A stretch of 64,000 bases of DNA, taken from positions 1 through 64,000 of the forward strand of contig WRIB01000001.1 in assembly GCA_009782955.1 (NCBI GenBank), given 5' to 3'. Both the position numbers and the translations under genes were made by a program. This stretch comes from Treponema sp. (GTDB taxonomy: Bacteria > Spirochaetota > Spirochaetia > Treponematales > Breznakiellaceae). Positions 28,562 through 36,976 of the stretch are shown piece by piece (the first letter of the stretch is position 1; each line of letters opens with the position of its first letter). The notes beneath the pieces were generated by a model that was given only the letters and a program-made list of their open reading frames with translations, had not been told where the DNA came from and did no database searches.

Positions 28562-28756
28562 ATGAGGGCCTACGGCCCTCGAGCGCAAGGAAATTATACT
28601 AGTTCGCCGCAAGGAGCGGCGTGTGCATGAGGGCCTACGGCCCTCGAGCGCAAGGAAATTATTTTAGTTCGCCGCAAGGAGCGGCGTGTGCATGAGGGCC
28701 TACGGCCCTCGAGCGCAAGGAAATTATTTTAGTTCGCCGCAAGGAGCGGCGTGTGC
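28562..28756 (+). repeat. Three tandem 65-bp repeats with paired hairpins before mlaF
   Basis: Units at 28562-28626, 28627-28691 and 28692-28756 are identical except AC versus TT near the middle of unit 1. Each unit holds hairpin A (GAGGGCC TAC GGCCCTC) and hairpin B (CGCCGC AAGGA GCGGCG). The loop of hairpin B is a Shine-Dalgarno, ten bases before the next ATG. Each unit begins with ATG and encodes a 22-residue frame (MRAYGPRAQGNYxSSPQGAA and CA) that ends in TGA overlapping the ATG of the next unit. Unit 3 reads past into mlaF and stops at 28769. The block may tune mlaF translation or mRNA stability. Confidence 0.9.
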
Positions 28757-29485
28757 ATGGAGATTTTGAATTTAAAAAGCATTTCCTTTTCTTCCCAAAG
28801 TACAAATATTATTCAAGGGGTTAATCTTTCCATTAATGAAGGAGAAAGCATAGCTTTTGTCGGTCCATCGGGCTGCGGCAAGAGTACCCTTCTTAAACTT
28901 TGTGCAGGATTGATAATCCCTTCCGAAGGGGAAGTTTGTTACAAAGGCAAAAATATACAAATTATGAACCGTGTTGAAAACCTGGAATTCCGCCGTGAAA
29001 GCGCTTTTGTCTTCCAGGATTCGGCCCTTTGGGCAAACCAGAGTCTGCAGCAATGTCTGGAACTTCCCTTGCGGATACATTTTCCGGAAATGCCCGTAAA
29101 AGAGCGGCAGCGGCGTATCGATGAAGTGGTAGAGATTGTTGGTTACAAACGGAGTCTTGCAATTCGGCCTTCAAATCTTTCCATGGGTGAACAAAAACTA
29201 ATTGGTTTTGGACGGGCGCTGCTGTGCAGGCCATTGCTGCTCTTTTTGGATGAATGGGTTGAGTCTTTGGATGATTATGCGGCTAACCGCCTTATCGCTC
29301 TTGTAAAACAGCACAAGAAAGATAATAATACAATTGTATTTATTAGTCACAATATGGGGATAATCCGGAGTTTGGCGGATCAAGTGATTATGCTGGTGGA
29401 GGGTCAAATTCATCTTAAAATGACCCATGAACAGATCGACAGCAGCCGTGAACTCTCGGATTTACTTGAAAAGGGAATCACGTAA
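28757..29485 (+). CDS. mlaF: MlaF-type ABC transporter ATP-binding protein
   Basis: 242-residue ATPase of the lipid transporter. It has Walker A GPSGCGKST (about residues 35-43), the Q-loop FQDSALW, signature NLSMGEQKLIG, Walker B LLLFLDEW and the switch His in FISHNMG. The signature LSMGE and the Walker B Trp (LDEW instead of LDEP) are slightly unusual. The start is taken as ATG 28757 because AAGGAG in the repeat lies ten bases upstream; a GTG at 28751 in the same frame would be only four bases away. Its start overlaps the small frame of the third repeat, so translational coupling is possible. Confidence 0.92.
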   Translation: MEILNLKSISFSSQSTNIIQGVNLSINEGESIAFVGPSGCGKSTLLKLCAGLIIPSEGEVCYKGKNIQIMNRVENLEFRRESAFVFQDSALWANQSLQQCLELPLRIHFPEMPVKERQRRIDEVVEIVGYKRSLAIRPSNLSMGEQKLIGFGRALLCRPLLLFLDEWVESLDDYAANRLIALVKQHKKDNNTIVFISHNMGIIRSLADQVIMLVEGQIHLKMTHEQIDSSRELSDLLEKGIT

Positions 29486-29497
29486 AAAGGTACGGAA

Positions 29498-30388
29498 ATG
29501 AAATTTAAAATCCGGTATGCAGAACAAATAGTCGGTCTCCTGATAGTCATTGCCCTGCTTTCTCTGATTTTTGTGGTTTTTATGCTTGGCAGAACCCAGC
29601 GCTGGTTTTCCAGAAACTATACCTATAAAGCATATGCGTCGAGCGCTTCTGGCTTAAGTTCAAATTTGGCCGTAACCTGTCGCGGTATTGTTATTGGGAA
29701 TGTTAAATCTTTCGTCCTTACCGAAGATAACAGGGTTGAAGTAATCTTTACAATTCAGGATGAGTACAATGACAGAGCCAAGCTGGGATCGCTGGTTGAA
29801 GTGATGGTAAGTCCAATTGGTTTTGGAAGTCAATTTATCTTTTATCCGGGCAATGGTGATGCCCTGGAAGAAGGCGCGACAGTGCCGATGCGGGATTCTC
29901 TGGAAGGAAGGGTTTATATAGCAAACGGCCTTGCACATATTCCGCCTCAGGAAGATGCAATTGCCGATCTTCTTGAAAAAGCAATGGAAATAGCTGACGG
30001 ACTGACCGTAAGACCGAACGAGAAGCCAACCATCGCTTTGGGTCAGATTATTGCCAACATAGAAAAGTTAACCGCAAACCTGGCTGCAGATATGGCCAAT
30101 CCAAACGGCGTCAGAAGTATTATTAATGGCGATGCTCAAACGCTCAATGCCCTGGAAGCGTCTCTTGTTGCTCTGGCAGGAACTCTGGATAATATTGAAA
30201 AAACTACCAATTATATTCCCCGGGAAATGCCGCAAATACTCAGTCTCCTGACCGAAGCGCGTACTGCAGTCAGAGCTGCCTCAGACGTGCTCATTTCTCT
30301 CCGGAATAATCCCCTGCTAAGAAAAGGGATCCCTGAGCATGCCGAAATTGATTCCAGCGGTACTAATCCACGGGATATCCGGTTCTAG
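29498..30388 (+). CDS. mlaD: MlaD-type MCE-domain lipid-binding protein
   Basis: 296-residue substrate-binding subunit anchored in the inner membrane. An N-terminal membrane helix (about residues 9-32, IVGLLIVIALLSLIFVVFML) is followed by an MCE domain (about residues 40-120, with SASGLSSNLAVTCRGIVIGNVKS and VEVMVSPIGFGSQF). The C-terminal part is helical (ANIEKLTANLAADM and LVALAGTLDNIEKTTNYIP) and may form a channel-like coiled part as in other MCE proteins. It starts 12 bases after mlaF. No mlaB or mlaC gene is seen next to it, so the full path to the outer membrane is not defined here. Confidence 0.88.
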   Translation: MKFKIRYAEQIVGLLIVIALLSLIFVVFMLGRTQRWFSRNYTYKAYASSASGLSSNLAVTCRGIVIGNVKSFVLTEDNRVEVIFTIQDEYNDRAKLGSLVEVMVSPIGFGSQFIFYPGNGDALEEGATVPMRDSLEGRVYIANGLAHIPPQEDAIADLLEKAMEIADGLTVRPNEKPTIALGQIIANIEKLTANLAADMANPNGVRSIINGDAQTLNALEASLVALAGTLDNIEKTTNYIPREMPQILSLLTEARTAVRAASDVLISLRNNPLLRKGIPEHAEIDSSGTNPRDIRF

Positions 30389-30403
30389 GGTGGGAGAGCA
30401 AAG

Positions 30404-31294
30404 ATGAGAAAAATATATATTAATATTTATACAGGATGCATACTTGCTCTTTTAATGGCGCTGTTATTTTCCGGTTGTTCTTCTGTTCCAAAGCGGCCGC
30501 CCGAGGTTTTTACTGTTCAGTCCATGGCCGATACTCTGATAGGTCAGGCCAATCTGGAAGCAGATCAGGCAAATTTTAGAGAAGCGCTGTTAATGTTAGA
30601 CGAAGCATGGCGGCTTGCTATAATGACCGACCGTCCGGCTTTGCGGATTCGGGTAAACCTTGCCAGGGCAAGTACCATGTATTCTCTGGGGCGTATTGAG
30701 GATGCGGAAAGAATCTGGAGAGGAGCGGAAATAGAAGCTGAATTTTCCGGAGAACCTCTTCTTGCTTCGGCCAGCCGGGTGTTCCGTGCCAGAAGCCTGT
30801 TGCTGGCCGGGAAAGCAGATCCGCAAGAAACGCTTGCCCTGGCTCAAGCCGAACTGGACAAACTTAAACATGACAGAATGCTCTATGCAGTATGCTGGAC
30901 TGTAAAGGGTCTGGCTGAAAAAGAATTGGGTCTTTATGCAGACGCTGAAAAGTCCATAATGAATGCACTTTCCATTCATACAAAAGATAATTATCTGGAA
31001 CAGGCCGGCTATGATTGGTACCTTATCGCTTCTGTTCGTTCTGTTTCCGGAAACTATCGCGGCGCTCTGGAAGCCTTAAACCGCGCTGTAGATTTTGACC
31101 GCCGTGCAGAAAATACCTTTGGGTTGGGAATGAACTGGGCCGCCATAGGCGATGTATTCAGCAAACTTGGAAACCAAAATGCTGCAAACATGTCCTGGCG
31201 ACGTTCGGCGGAAATTTTCCGAGCCATGGACAAACCTGCCATGGCCAGAGAAGTGGAAAGTCGTGTCATTCCGACTGACAGTCGGCGAAGATGA
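30404..31294 (+). CDS. TPR-repeat lipoprotein in the mla cluster
   Basis: 296-residue lipoprotein. The signal ends at ALLFSGC (Cys25). The mature part is made of TPR-like helical pairs (EALLMLDEAWRLAI, ASTMYSLGRIEDAERIW, ELGLYADAEKSIMNALSI, GNYRGALEALNRAVDF, GDVFSKLGNQNAANMSW). The ATG follows GGGAGAGC. It begins 15 bases after mlaD and is probably in the same operon. A periplasmic partner for the lipid transporter is a reasonable inference from position, but no lipid-binding motif is seen. Confidence 0.78.
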   Translation: MRKIYINIYTGCILALLMALLFSGCSSVPKRPPEVFTVQSMADTLIGQANLEADQANFREALLMLDEAWRLAIMTDRPALRIRVNLARASTMYSLGRIEDAERIWRGAEIEAEFSGEPLLASASRVFRARSLLLAGKADPQETLALAQAELDKLKHDRMLYAVCWTVKGLAEKELGLYADAEKSIMNALSIHTKDNYLEQAGYDWYLIASVRSVSGNYRGALEALNRAVDFDRRAENTFGLGMNWAAIGDVFSKLGNQNAANMSWRRSAEIFRAMDKPAMAREVESRVIPTDSRRR

Positions 31295-31300
31295 ATAACC

Positions 31301-31315
31301 TGACCACAGTGGTCA
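31301..31315. terminator. Short palindrome between convergent genes
   Basis: TGACCACAGTGGTCA lies between the TPR lipoprotein (plus) and argD (minus), close behind a second small stem CCGACT GAC AGTCGG at 31271-31285 in the end of the lipoprotein gene. It could serve as a weak two-way terminator. Confidence 0.35.
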
Positions 31316-31336
31316 AAGAGGTTTTGGAAAAATATA

Positions 31337-32506
31337 TCACCTCAGCATTTTCTTTAGTATTTCCAGTCCCTGATCTATTTCTGCATCACTAATAATGTAC
31401 GGCGGAAGAAGCCGCAGGGTATTGGTTCCGGCGCTTAAAAGAAGTAGTCCGGGATTGTCTTTCAGAGATGCCTCCAGAATTGGCCATGCTTCGATATCAA
31501 GGTCAATGCCCAGCATCATTCCCCGTGCACGGATTTCCTTAATGTGAGGGTGATTCCACGATTCCAGTACGGTTTTAAATTTTTGCCCCTTGCGTTTTAT
31601 CTCGCCAAGAAAAACAGGATTGGCTACTGTATCCAGAACAACCGCTCCCGCCGCACTGGCCAAAGGGTTTCCTCCGAATGTGGAACCGTGATCGCCTGTC
31701 TGTAAAACTTCGGCGGTTTTTTCTCCTGCAAGAAATGCTCCTGCGGGAACGCCTCCGGCCAGACCTTTTGCAAGGGTAACAACATCAGCTTTTACTCCGT
31801 ATTGTTCACAGGCAAGAAAGGTTCCTGTTCTTCCCAGACCGCATTGAATTTCGTCAAACATTAATAATATGTCCCGTTCGGCGCAGAGTTTTGCTGCCGC
31901 CCCGATAAATTCATCGCTTTGTGGCCGTATACCGCTTTCGCCCTGTACAGCTTCCAGTAAAAATCCCGCCACGGTTTTTTGGTCCAGCGCCTTTTCCAAA
32001 GTATTTAGATCGTTGCCTTCTATATAAACAAAACCTTCGGTAAATGGGCCGAAATCCTTGTGGAACTTTTCCTGTCCCGTGGCGGACAACGTGGTAATTG
32101 TCCTGCCATGGAAACTTCCTTTAAGTGTTACGATGGTATGGCGGCCTGGTCCGTATTTTGCCAGTGAATATTTTCTGGCAATTTTACAGGCTCCTTCATT
32201 GGCCTCGGCGCCGGAATTACAGAGAAAGACTTTTTTCATAAAAGCTCCGGCGCAGGCGGCAACAAGCTTTTCGGCAAACAGCAGGGCGGTTTCGCTTTGA
32301 AAATAATTGCAGGTATGGATTAGTTTTTCCGCCTGTGCAGCGATTGCATGCACCAGGGCAGGATGATTGTGACCGAGGCAATTAACAGCAATGCCGGAAG
32401 TAAAATCCAGATAAGGTTTTTCCGAACTGTCGTAGAGCCATGCACCATTGCCTTTTACAAAAGTAACAGGGAGCCGGTGGTAGGTATTCATTAAAAAATT
32501 ATTCAT
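31337..32506 (-). CDS. argD: Acetylornithine aminotransferase
   Basis: 389-residue PLP enzyme that turns N-acetylglutamate semialdehyde into N-acetylornithine using glutamate. Class III aminotransferase features are FTSGIAVNCLGHNHP, CNSGAEANEGACKIARK, GSFHGRT, LLMFDEIQCGLGRTG and TLAKGLAGGVPAGAFL with the PLP Lys in the last segment. The start at 32506 has GGAG seven bases upstream; the ATG lies inside the last codons of argB. It is the last gene of the argJ-argB-argD run. Confidence 0.95.
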   Translation of the reverse strand: MNNFLMNTYHRLPVTFVKGNGAWLYDSSEKPYLDFTSGIAVNCLGHNHPALVHAIAAQAEKLIHTCNYFQSETALLFAEKLVAACAGAFMKKVFLCNSGAEANEGACKIARKYSLAKYGPGRHTIVTLKGSFHGRTITTLSATGQEKFHKDFGPFTEGFVYIEGNDLNTLEKALDQKTVAGFLLEAVQGESGIRPQSDEFIGAAAKLCAERDILLMFDEIQCGLGRTGTFLACEQYGVKADVVTLAKGLAGGVPAGAFLAGEKTAEVLQTGDHGSTFGGNPLASAAGAVVLDTVANPVFLGEIKRKGQKFKTVLESWNHPHIKEIRARGMMLGIDLDIEAWPILEASLKDNPGLLLLSAGTNTLRLLPPYIISDAEIDQGLEILKKMLR

Positions 32507-33389
32507 TGGTATCTCCATTAACTATCATCGTACCGATTCCTTCGTTGGTAAACAATTCTATCAGCAAAGCGTGGGGAAGCCGCCCGTCAATAACATGGGC
32601 TTTTTTTACTCCGCCGTCCAGGGCTATGGCACAGCAATCCGCCTTGGGGATCATCCCCTTGCTTATCACGCCATCTCGTTTTAATTTGTCCAGCTCGGAA
32701 CGGGTTAGTGTTTTAATAAGTGAGTTTTCGTCCTTTACTTCTTTAAGGATGCCCTTTATGTCGGTCATAAGAATTAGTTTTTCCGCTTTCAGAGCGGCAG
32801 CGATTTCGGCGGCAGCCGTATCAGCGTTTACATTAAAAACCTTGCCTGCGTCAGTTCCTGTTCCCAAAGCAACGGAAGACACTACGGGGATTGTTCCGTT
32901 GGCCAGAATATTTTCCAATATCCGTGCATCAACCGATACAATTTCTCCGACAAGGCCAATGTCTTCGCCATCCGGTTTGTACTGCTTTGCCCTGATCAAT
33001 GCACCGTCTATGCCGCAAAGCCCAAGAGCGCTGCCTCCGGAATTTTCTATTAATGCGGTAATCTCCTTGTTTACTTTACCGCAAAGAACCATCTGAACAA
33101 TTTCCATTGTTTCTTCGTCGGTATAACGCAAGCCCTGTACAAAGCGGCTTTCTTTTCCCAGCGCTTTTAGCATACCTTCTATTTCCGGCCCGCCGCCGTG
33201 AACAAGCACTGTTTTAATTCCGACACAGGACATGAGGATCAGGTCTTCCATTACCGCTTTTTTCAGCTCGGCGTTAATCATGGCATTGCCGCCGTACTTT
33301 ACTACCATGGTACTGCCTCTGAATTGTTTGATGTACGGCAGTGCGCAAATTAGTATTTCTGCCCGATCGGCATTGTTTATTTCCTTCAT
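32499..33389 (-). CDS. argB: Acetylglutamate kinase
   Basis: 296-residue amino acid kinase that phosphorylates N-acetylglutamate, the second step of arginine synthesis. It has VVKYGGNAMIN, VLVHGGGPEIEGML, the NVNADTAAAEIAAALKAEKLILMTDI nucleotide-binding region and GGVKKAHVIDGR near the end, all family marks. The length suits both Arg-sensitive and insensitive types; feedback control cannot be read with confidence. It overlaps argD by eight bases and follows argJ after 21 bases. Confidence 0.95.
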   Translation of the reverse strand: MKEINNADRAEILICALPYIKQFRGSTMVVKYGGNAMINAELKKAVMEDLILMSCVGIKTVLVHGGGPEIEGMLKALGKESRFVQGLRYTDEETMEIVQMVLCGKVNKEITALIENSGGSALGLCGIDGALIRAKQYKPDGEDIGLVGEIVSVDARILENILANGTIPVVSSVALGTGTDAGKVFNVNADTAAAEIAAALKAEKLILMTDIKGILKEVKDENSLIKTLTRSELDKLKRDGVISKGMIPKADCCAIALDGGVKKAHVIDGRLPHALLIELFTNEGIGTMIVNGDTNE

Positions 33390-33410
33390 TGCAGCCTCTG
33401 TTTCCGGTAT

Positions 33411-34634
33411 TTACGAGCGGTAATCGCCGTTAATTTTTACATAGTCGTAGGAGAGATCACAGCCCCAGGCAACAGCTTCGCAGTTTCCGTTTCCGACAAT
33501 GGCATGAATATCTATTTCTTCTTCCATTAATATTGTTTTTGCTTTTTCTTCCGAAAAAGAAAGAACTTCGCCGTTTTTAAAGACCGGAAGGGAACCTGCC
33601 GGGGAAGCAAATGTTACCGATGCTTCTTCCGGCTTAAAAGGAATGCCTGCATAACCCAGGGCGCACAGTACCCTTCCCCAATTTGCATCGGCGCCGAAAC
33701 AGGCAGCTTTTACAAGACTTGAACCAGCCACCGAACGGGCCAGGGCGGCTGCATTTTCTTCACTGGCTGCGCCGCTTACCGTTACTGAAATAAGCCGTGT
33801 AGCGCCTTCTCCGTCCCTGGCCATAGCTTTGGCCAGTGTGGTACAAACCGTCTCCAGCGCCGAAGCAAAAGTTTCCCATGCAGGTCCTTCGCCGTTAATC
33901 AGATTATTTTCCGCCGCTCCGTTTGCCATGACAATGGCCATGTCGTTGGTTGACATATCTCCGTCTACGGTAAGCCTGTTAAAAGAACGATTCACCGCCC
34001 GTCGCAGTGCCTTGTCAAGCATAACAGCATTAATTGCCGCATCAGTTGTGATTACGCATATCATTGTTGCCATGTTGGGATGAATCATTCCCGATCCTTT
34101 TGTCATTGCACCGATTCTGACAGGGGAAGCATTTCCGGGTAATTCAAATTCTATTGCCGTAAATTTTTTCCTGGTATCGGTTGTCATAATCGCTTCGAGA
34201 GCAGCATCACCGCCGTTATCGGTAATACCGGCAGCAAGTTCTGCCATTCCGGCTTCGATTCGTTCTATAGGCATAGGTACGCCTATTACACCTGTGGACG
34301 CAACGGCAGTTTCTTCTGTTGCAATGCCGAGTTTTTCCGCCGTCATTTCTGTCATGCGCCGGGCTGCTTCCAATCCGGCTTGTCCAGTGCAGGCATTGGC
34401 ATTTCCCGAATTGGCAATAAGCGCTCTGATCTTCCCGGATTTACCATGTTCCCGGCTTACAATAACGCTGGCTGCCTGAACGATGTTTGAAGTAAACACT
34501 GCCGCTGACGTACAAGGCTGCTGCGAGAAAACAAGCGCCAGATCCCGCTTGGATGCACTTTCTTTTATACCGCAACGAATACCCGAGGCAAGAAAACTAT
34601 TGGGAGCGCAGATTCCCCCATTAATCTCTTTCAT
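33411..34634 (-). CDS. argJ: Ornithine acetyltransferase / N-acetylglutamate synthase (bifunctional type)
   Basis: About 407-residue enzyme that moves acetyl from N-acetylornithine to glutamate and so recycles it in arginine synthesis. It cleaves itself at an Ala-Thr bond; the NMATMICVITTDAAI segment carries the conserved site (M-A-T-M). TSNIVQAASVIVSREH, NSGNANACTG and TVDGDMSTNDM are also typical. The start at MKEINGG (34634) gives the usual N-terminus, though a clear ribosome site is missing; the open frame extends to 34724. Presence of argJ suggests the cyclic acetyl pathway. Confidence 0.93.
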   Translation of the reverse strand: MKEINGGICAPNSFLASGIRCGIKESASKRDLALVFSQQPCTSAAVFTSNIVQAASVIVSREHGKSGKIRALIANSGNANACTGQAGLEAARRMTEMTAEKLGIATEETAVASTGVIGVPMPIERIEAGMAELAAGITDNGGDAALEAIMTTDTRKKFTAIEFELPGNASPVRIGAMTKGSGMIHPNMATMICVITTDAAINAVMLDKALRRAVNRSFNRLTVDGDMSTNDMAIVMANGAAENNLINGEGPAWETFASALETVCTTLAKAMARDGEGATRLISVTVSGAASEENAAALARSVAGSSLVKAACFGADANWGRVLCALGYAGIPFKPEEASVTFASPAGSLPVFKNGEVLSFSEEKAKTILMEEEIDIHAIVGNGNCEAVAWGCDLSYDYVKINGDYRS

Positions 34635-34676
34635 AATTCGAGTATGCCCGTTTTTTTCTTTTTTTTCTATATGGGT

Positions 34677-34716
34677 GAACTTGTTCCAAAATTCTGCCAG
34701 TTTCGGAACAAGTTCA
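34677..34716 (-). terminator. Palindromic terminator-like repeat, copy 3
   Basis: Minus strand reads TGAACTTGTTCC, a centre with GAAACTGGCAGAATTTT, then GGAACAAGTTCA. The TGA at its start is the stop codon of the exported protein gene 34714-35301. The arms are 11 perfect pairs. It is related to the palindromes at 7509-7547 and 24486-24518. Confidence 0.65.
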
Positions 34717-35301
34717 TTTATCAAATTCCAGTATTATTGCATCCTGTATTGAACCATCTCCCTGTATTTTACCGCTTCCGGTTTCTTCGTCCAATAAGGA
34801 TAATACAAAAAAATAATTATCATATTCAGGGGAAAACTTATTCATTTCATATACAGTTTCATTACAATAGGCATACTCCGTAACAAGAACAGGTTTATCT
34901 GTATTGCCGCCTGAAATTGCCGTAACAGCGTCAATTTCTATTGCACGCCACCAGCCGTCCACAAGGTATATTACACCTTTATAAGGCTCCATTCCCTCAA
35001 CTGTACTGGTTTCACTTTTATACTCACCCCAGTTTGCCCCGTAAAAAGATATAGGTTTGTTCATCGCCGTTTTATTTTTTAATGTACCGACTGCTTCTTT
35101 AAAAGTAACATTATCATATGTTGTAAGAATAATGACATCGTCCAGTTCTTCTATTTCAAATTTTTTCGCAAGTTCATTCAGTTCAGGCGCATGTTCAATA
35201 ATATCAGCTCTGGTATTTCCTTCACAGCCTTTGGCTCCCAATGCCAATATGGACGATAATACAGCAAATGCCGCAAAGAGGCGCAGTCTGTTCTTTTTCA
35301 T
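34714..35301 (-). CDS. Exported protein of unknown function
   Basis: 195-residue protein with a basic N-terminus and hydrophobic signal (RLFAAFAVLSSILALGAKGC); Cys26 could be a lipoprotein site. The mature part has a VIYLVDGWWRAIEIDAVTAISGG stretch and a FVLSLLDEETGSG stretch, and looks like an alpha/beta domain. I do not recognise a family. It lies between argJ and the hemerythrin gene, on the same strand as the arginine genes, and its stop codon forms the first bases of a palindromic terminator. Its place inside the arg cluster looks incidental. Confidence 0.65.
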   Translation of the reverse strand: MKKNRLRLFAAFAVLSSILALGAKGCEGNTRADIIEHAPELNELAKKFEIEELDDVIILTTYDNVTFKEAVGTLKNKTAMNKPISFYGANWGEYKSETSTVEGMEPYKGVIYLVDGWWRAIEIDAVTAISGGNTDKPVLVTEYAYCNETVYEMNKFSPEYDNYFFVLSLLDEETGSGKIQGDGSIQDAIILEFDK

Positions 35302-35327
35302 AGTCAGCCGCGGGATGCGGTTTTTCC

Positions 35328-35741
35328 CTAATCTTTAAGTTTTGCCAAATACGGGGCGTATTGCTTGTCCGCTTCAGCAATATGTGTAAGTAACCAATTT
35401 TTAAGGAACTGGGCCAGTTCAAAAGGTTCTGTGGATCCTGTATTAAAATCCTGAATTGCCTTTCCGACCACAGCTAAAAAATCATCGTGCAGCTTTCTGT
35501 GATCATTCAGATTTGGAAAATTGGCTTCCAGCATATACTTGTCTTCGTCAGAGAAGTGGTTTCTGGCGTATTCTGCGGCTCTTTTAATCGTTTGTAAAAA
35601 GGCTTTGTCAGCAGCATCAGTTCCCTGTTTGCAGCTCTCAAAGAGTTCATTAGTCATCTTTACCAGCTCTTTGTGCTGGGTGTCTATGGGTTCGAAACCT
35701 ACTGAATACGCGTCATTCCAAACAACAGAATCTTCATTCAT
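35328..35741 (-). CDS. Bacteriohemerythrin
   Basis: 137-residue single-domain hemerythrin, a non-haem di-iron protein that binds oxygen in the cytoplasm. All iron ligands are in the usual order: His in DTQHKEL (about residue 23), His and Glu in ARNHFSDEDKYM, the two His in DHRKLHDDF, and His and Asp in LLTHIAEADKQY. Likely roles are oxygen sensing or protection in an anaerobe or microaerobe. A second hemerythrin, fused to a receiver domain, is at 44208-45047. It is flanked by the exported protein gene and argC. Confidence 0.93.
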   Translation of the reverse strand: MNEDSVVWNDAYSVGFEPIDTQHKELVKMTNELFESCKQGTDAADKAFLQTIKRAAEYARNHFSDEDKYMLEANFPNLNDHRKLHDDFLAVVGKAIQDFNTGSTEPFELAQFLKNWLLTHIAEADKQYAPYLAKLKD

Positions 35742-35811
35742 ACATAACTCCTTCTTTGATTAATTAGTACAATTCTTGTTAAGAATAGCACGAGACATTG
35801 AAATAATCAAG

Positions 35812-36969
35812 CTAAAATAATGCCGGCAGGGCAGTAAGTCCTTCTGTTTCGTCAAAGCCGCAGATGATATTCATGTTTTGTACTGCCTGTCCCGCCGCTC
35901 CTTTGACCATGTTGTCGATTGCAGATTCGACAATCAGCACCGAACCGGTATGATCCAGATGAACCGACAAATCGCAATAGTTGGATTGCCGGACTCTGTT
36001 GGTGGATGCATACGCATTTTCCGGCAGTACACGAACAAAGGGTTCGTCTTTATAGAACAGTGCATAACCATTCCGGGCTGTCGCTTCCTTTTCGGCTATT
36101 TCTTTTGACTGCGGTCTTGTTGAGGATGTAACAGGATCGTGTTCCAGAGGAATATACACTGTGGCGAGAATCCCGCGGTTTAACGGTCCCAGATGGGGGG
36201 TAAATATCAGGGGAACAAAACGGCCGGCCATTTTTGCAATGGTACTGTTAATTTCCGGAGTATGGCGGTGGGCGCCAACCTTGTAGGCGCTTACCGAATC
36301 TGAACATTCAGAAAAGTGATTGGTACGGCTTGGTTCCCGGCCAGTTCCGCTTACTCCCGAAATAGCATCGGCAATAATCTGTCCCGGTCCATGTTTTATG
36401 TAATTATTGCCGGCAGTATTGGCATTTTCACAGAGAGCCGGATAACAGGCCAGGCTTACCGCAGTAGGGTAACAGCCGGGATTACCGATTATGCAAGGGC
36501 CTGCAGCGGCGAGTTTTTTGATTCGTTCTCTATTGAACTCCGGAAGGCCGTAAATTCCGCGTTGATGGAGTTCCGGGTGCTGCCAGGGTTTTCCGTACCA
36601 GGCAGAATAAGTTTCGTGGTCATCAAAACGAAAATCCGCCGAAAGATCGATGTAGGAAATCCCTTTTTTAAGACATAAGGCAGCATAGCCTTCTCCGGTT
36701 CCTGCGGGAAGGGCGCCGAAAACAATATCGGATGCAGAAACACACGCTTCCGGCGTTGTCAATATTGATCCGGTATCTCCGAATTTTGCCAATGCAGGAT
36801 TGCATTCTGCTTTACCGGCACCGAGAAAATTGGGGTATATCGAAGTAATGGTTTCACCCGGTTTGCTTACCGATGCCAAAACAAAGCCGGTAATTTTTGG
36901 ATGAGCGGTCAATAATCTGACAAGTTCGGCTCCGGCATAACCTGCAGCGCCAATTATTCCTGCAATCAT
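35812..36969 (-). CDS. argC: N-acetyl-gamma-glutamyl-phosphate reductase
   Basis: 385-residue NADPH-dependent reductase, third step of arginine synthesis. It has the N-terminal GIIGAAGYAGAELVRLL nucleotide motif, the active Cys in IIGNPGCYPTAVSLACYPAL, DAISGVSGTGREPS, and HRHTPEIN. Bacterial ArgC is often near 345 residues; this one is longer mainly in the C-terminal half. The start MIAGIIGAA at 36969 lies eight bases after the DMT transporter stop; a GTG at 36984 overlaps that gene. argJ, argB and argD follow after two unrelated genes. Confidence 0.94.
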   Translation of the reverse strand: MIAGIIGAAGYAGAELVRLLTAHPKITGFVLASVSKPGETITSIYPNFLGAGKAECNPALAKFGDTGSILTTPEACVSASDIVFGALPAGTGEGYAALCLKKGISYIDLSADFRFDDHETYSAWYGKPWQHPELHQRGIYGLPEFNRERIKKLAAAGPCIIGNPGCYPTAVSLACYPALCENANTAGNNYIKHGPGQIIADAISGVSGTGREPSRTNHFSECSDSVSAYKVGAHRHTPEINSTIAKMAGRFVPLIFTPHLGPLNRGILATVYIPLEHDPVTSSTRPQSKEIAEKEATARNGYALFYKDEPFVRVLPENAYASTNRVRQSNYCDLSVHLDHTGSVLIVESAIDNMVKGAAGQAVQNMNIICGFDETEGLTALPALF

Positions 36970-36976
36970 AGTATTG

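Noticed and set aside
28562-28756. CRISPR array
   Set aside because: The units are directly adjacent with no unique spacers, and no cas genes are near.
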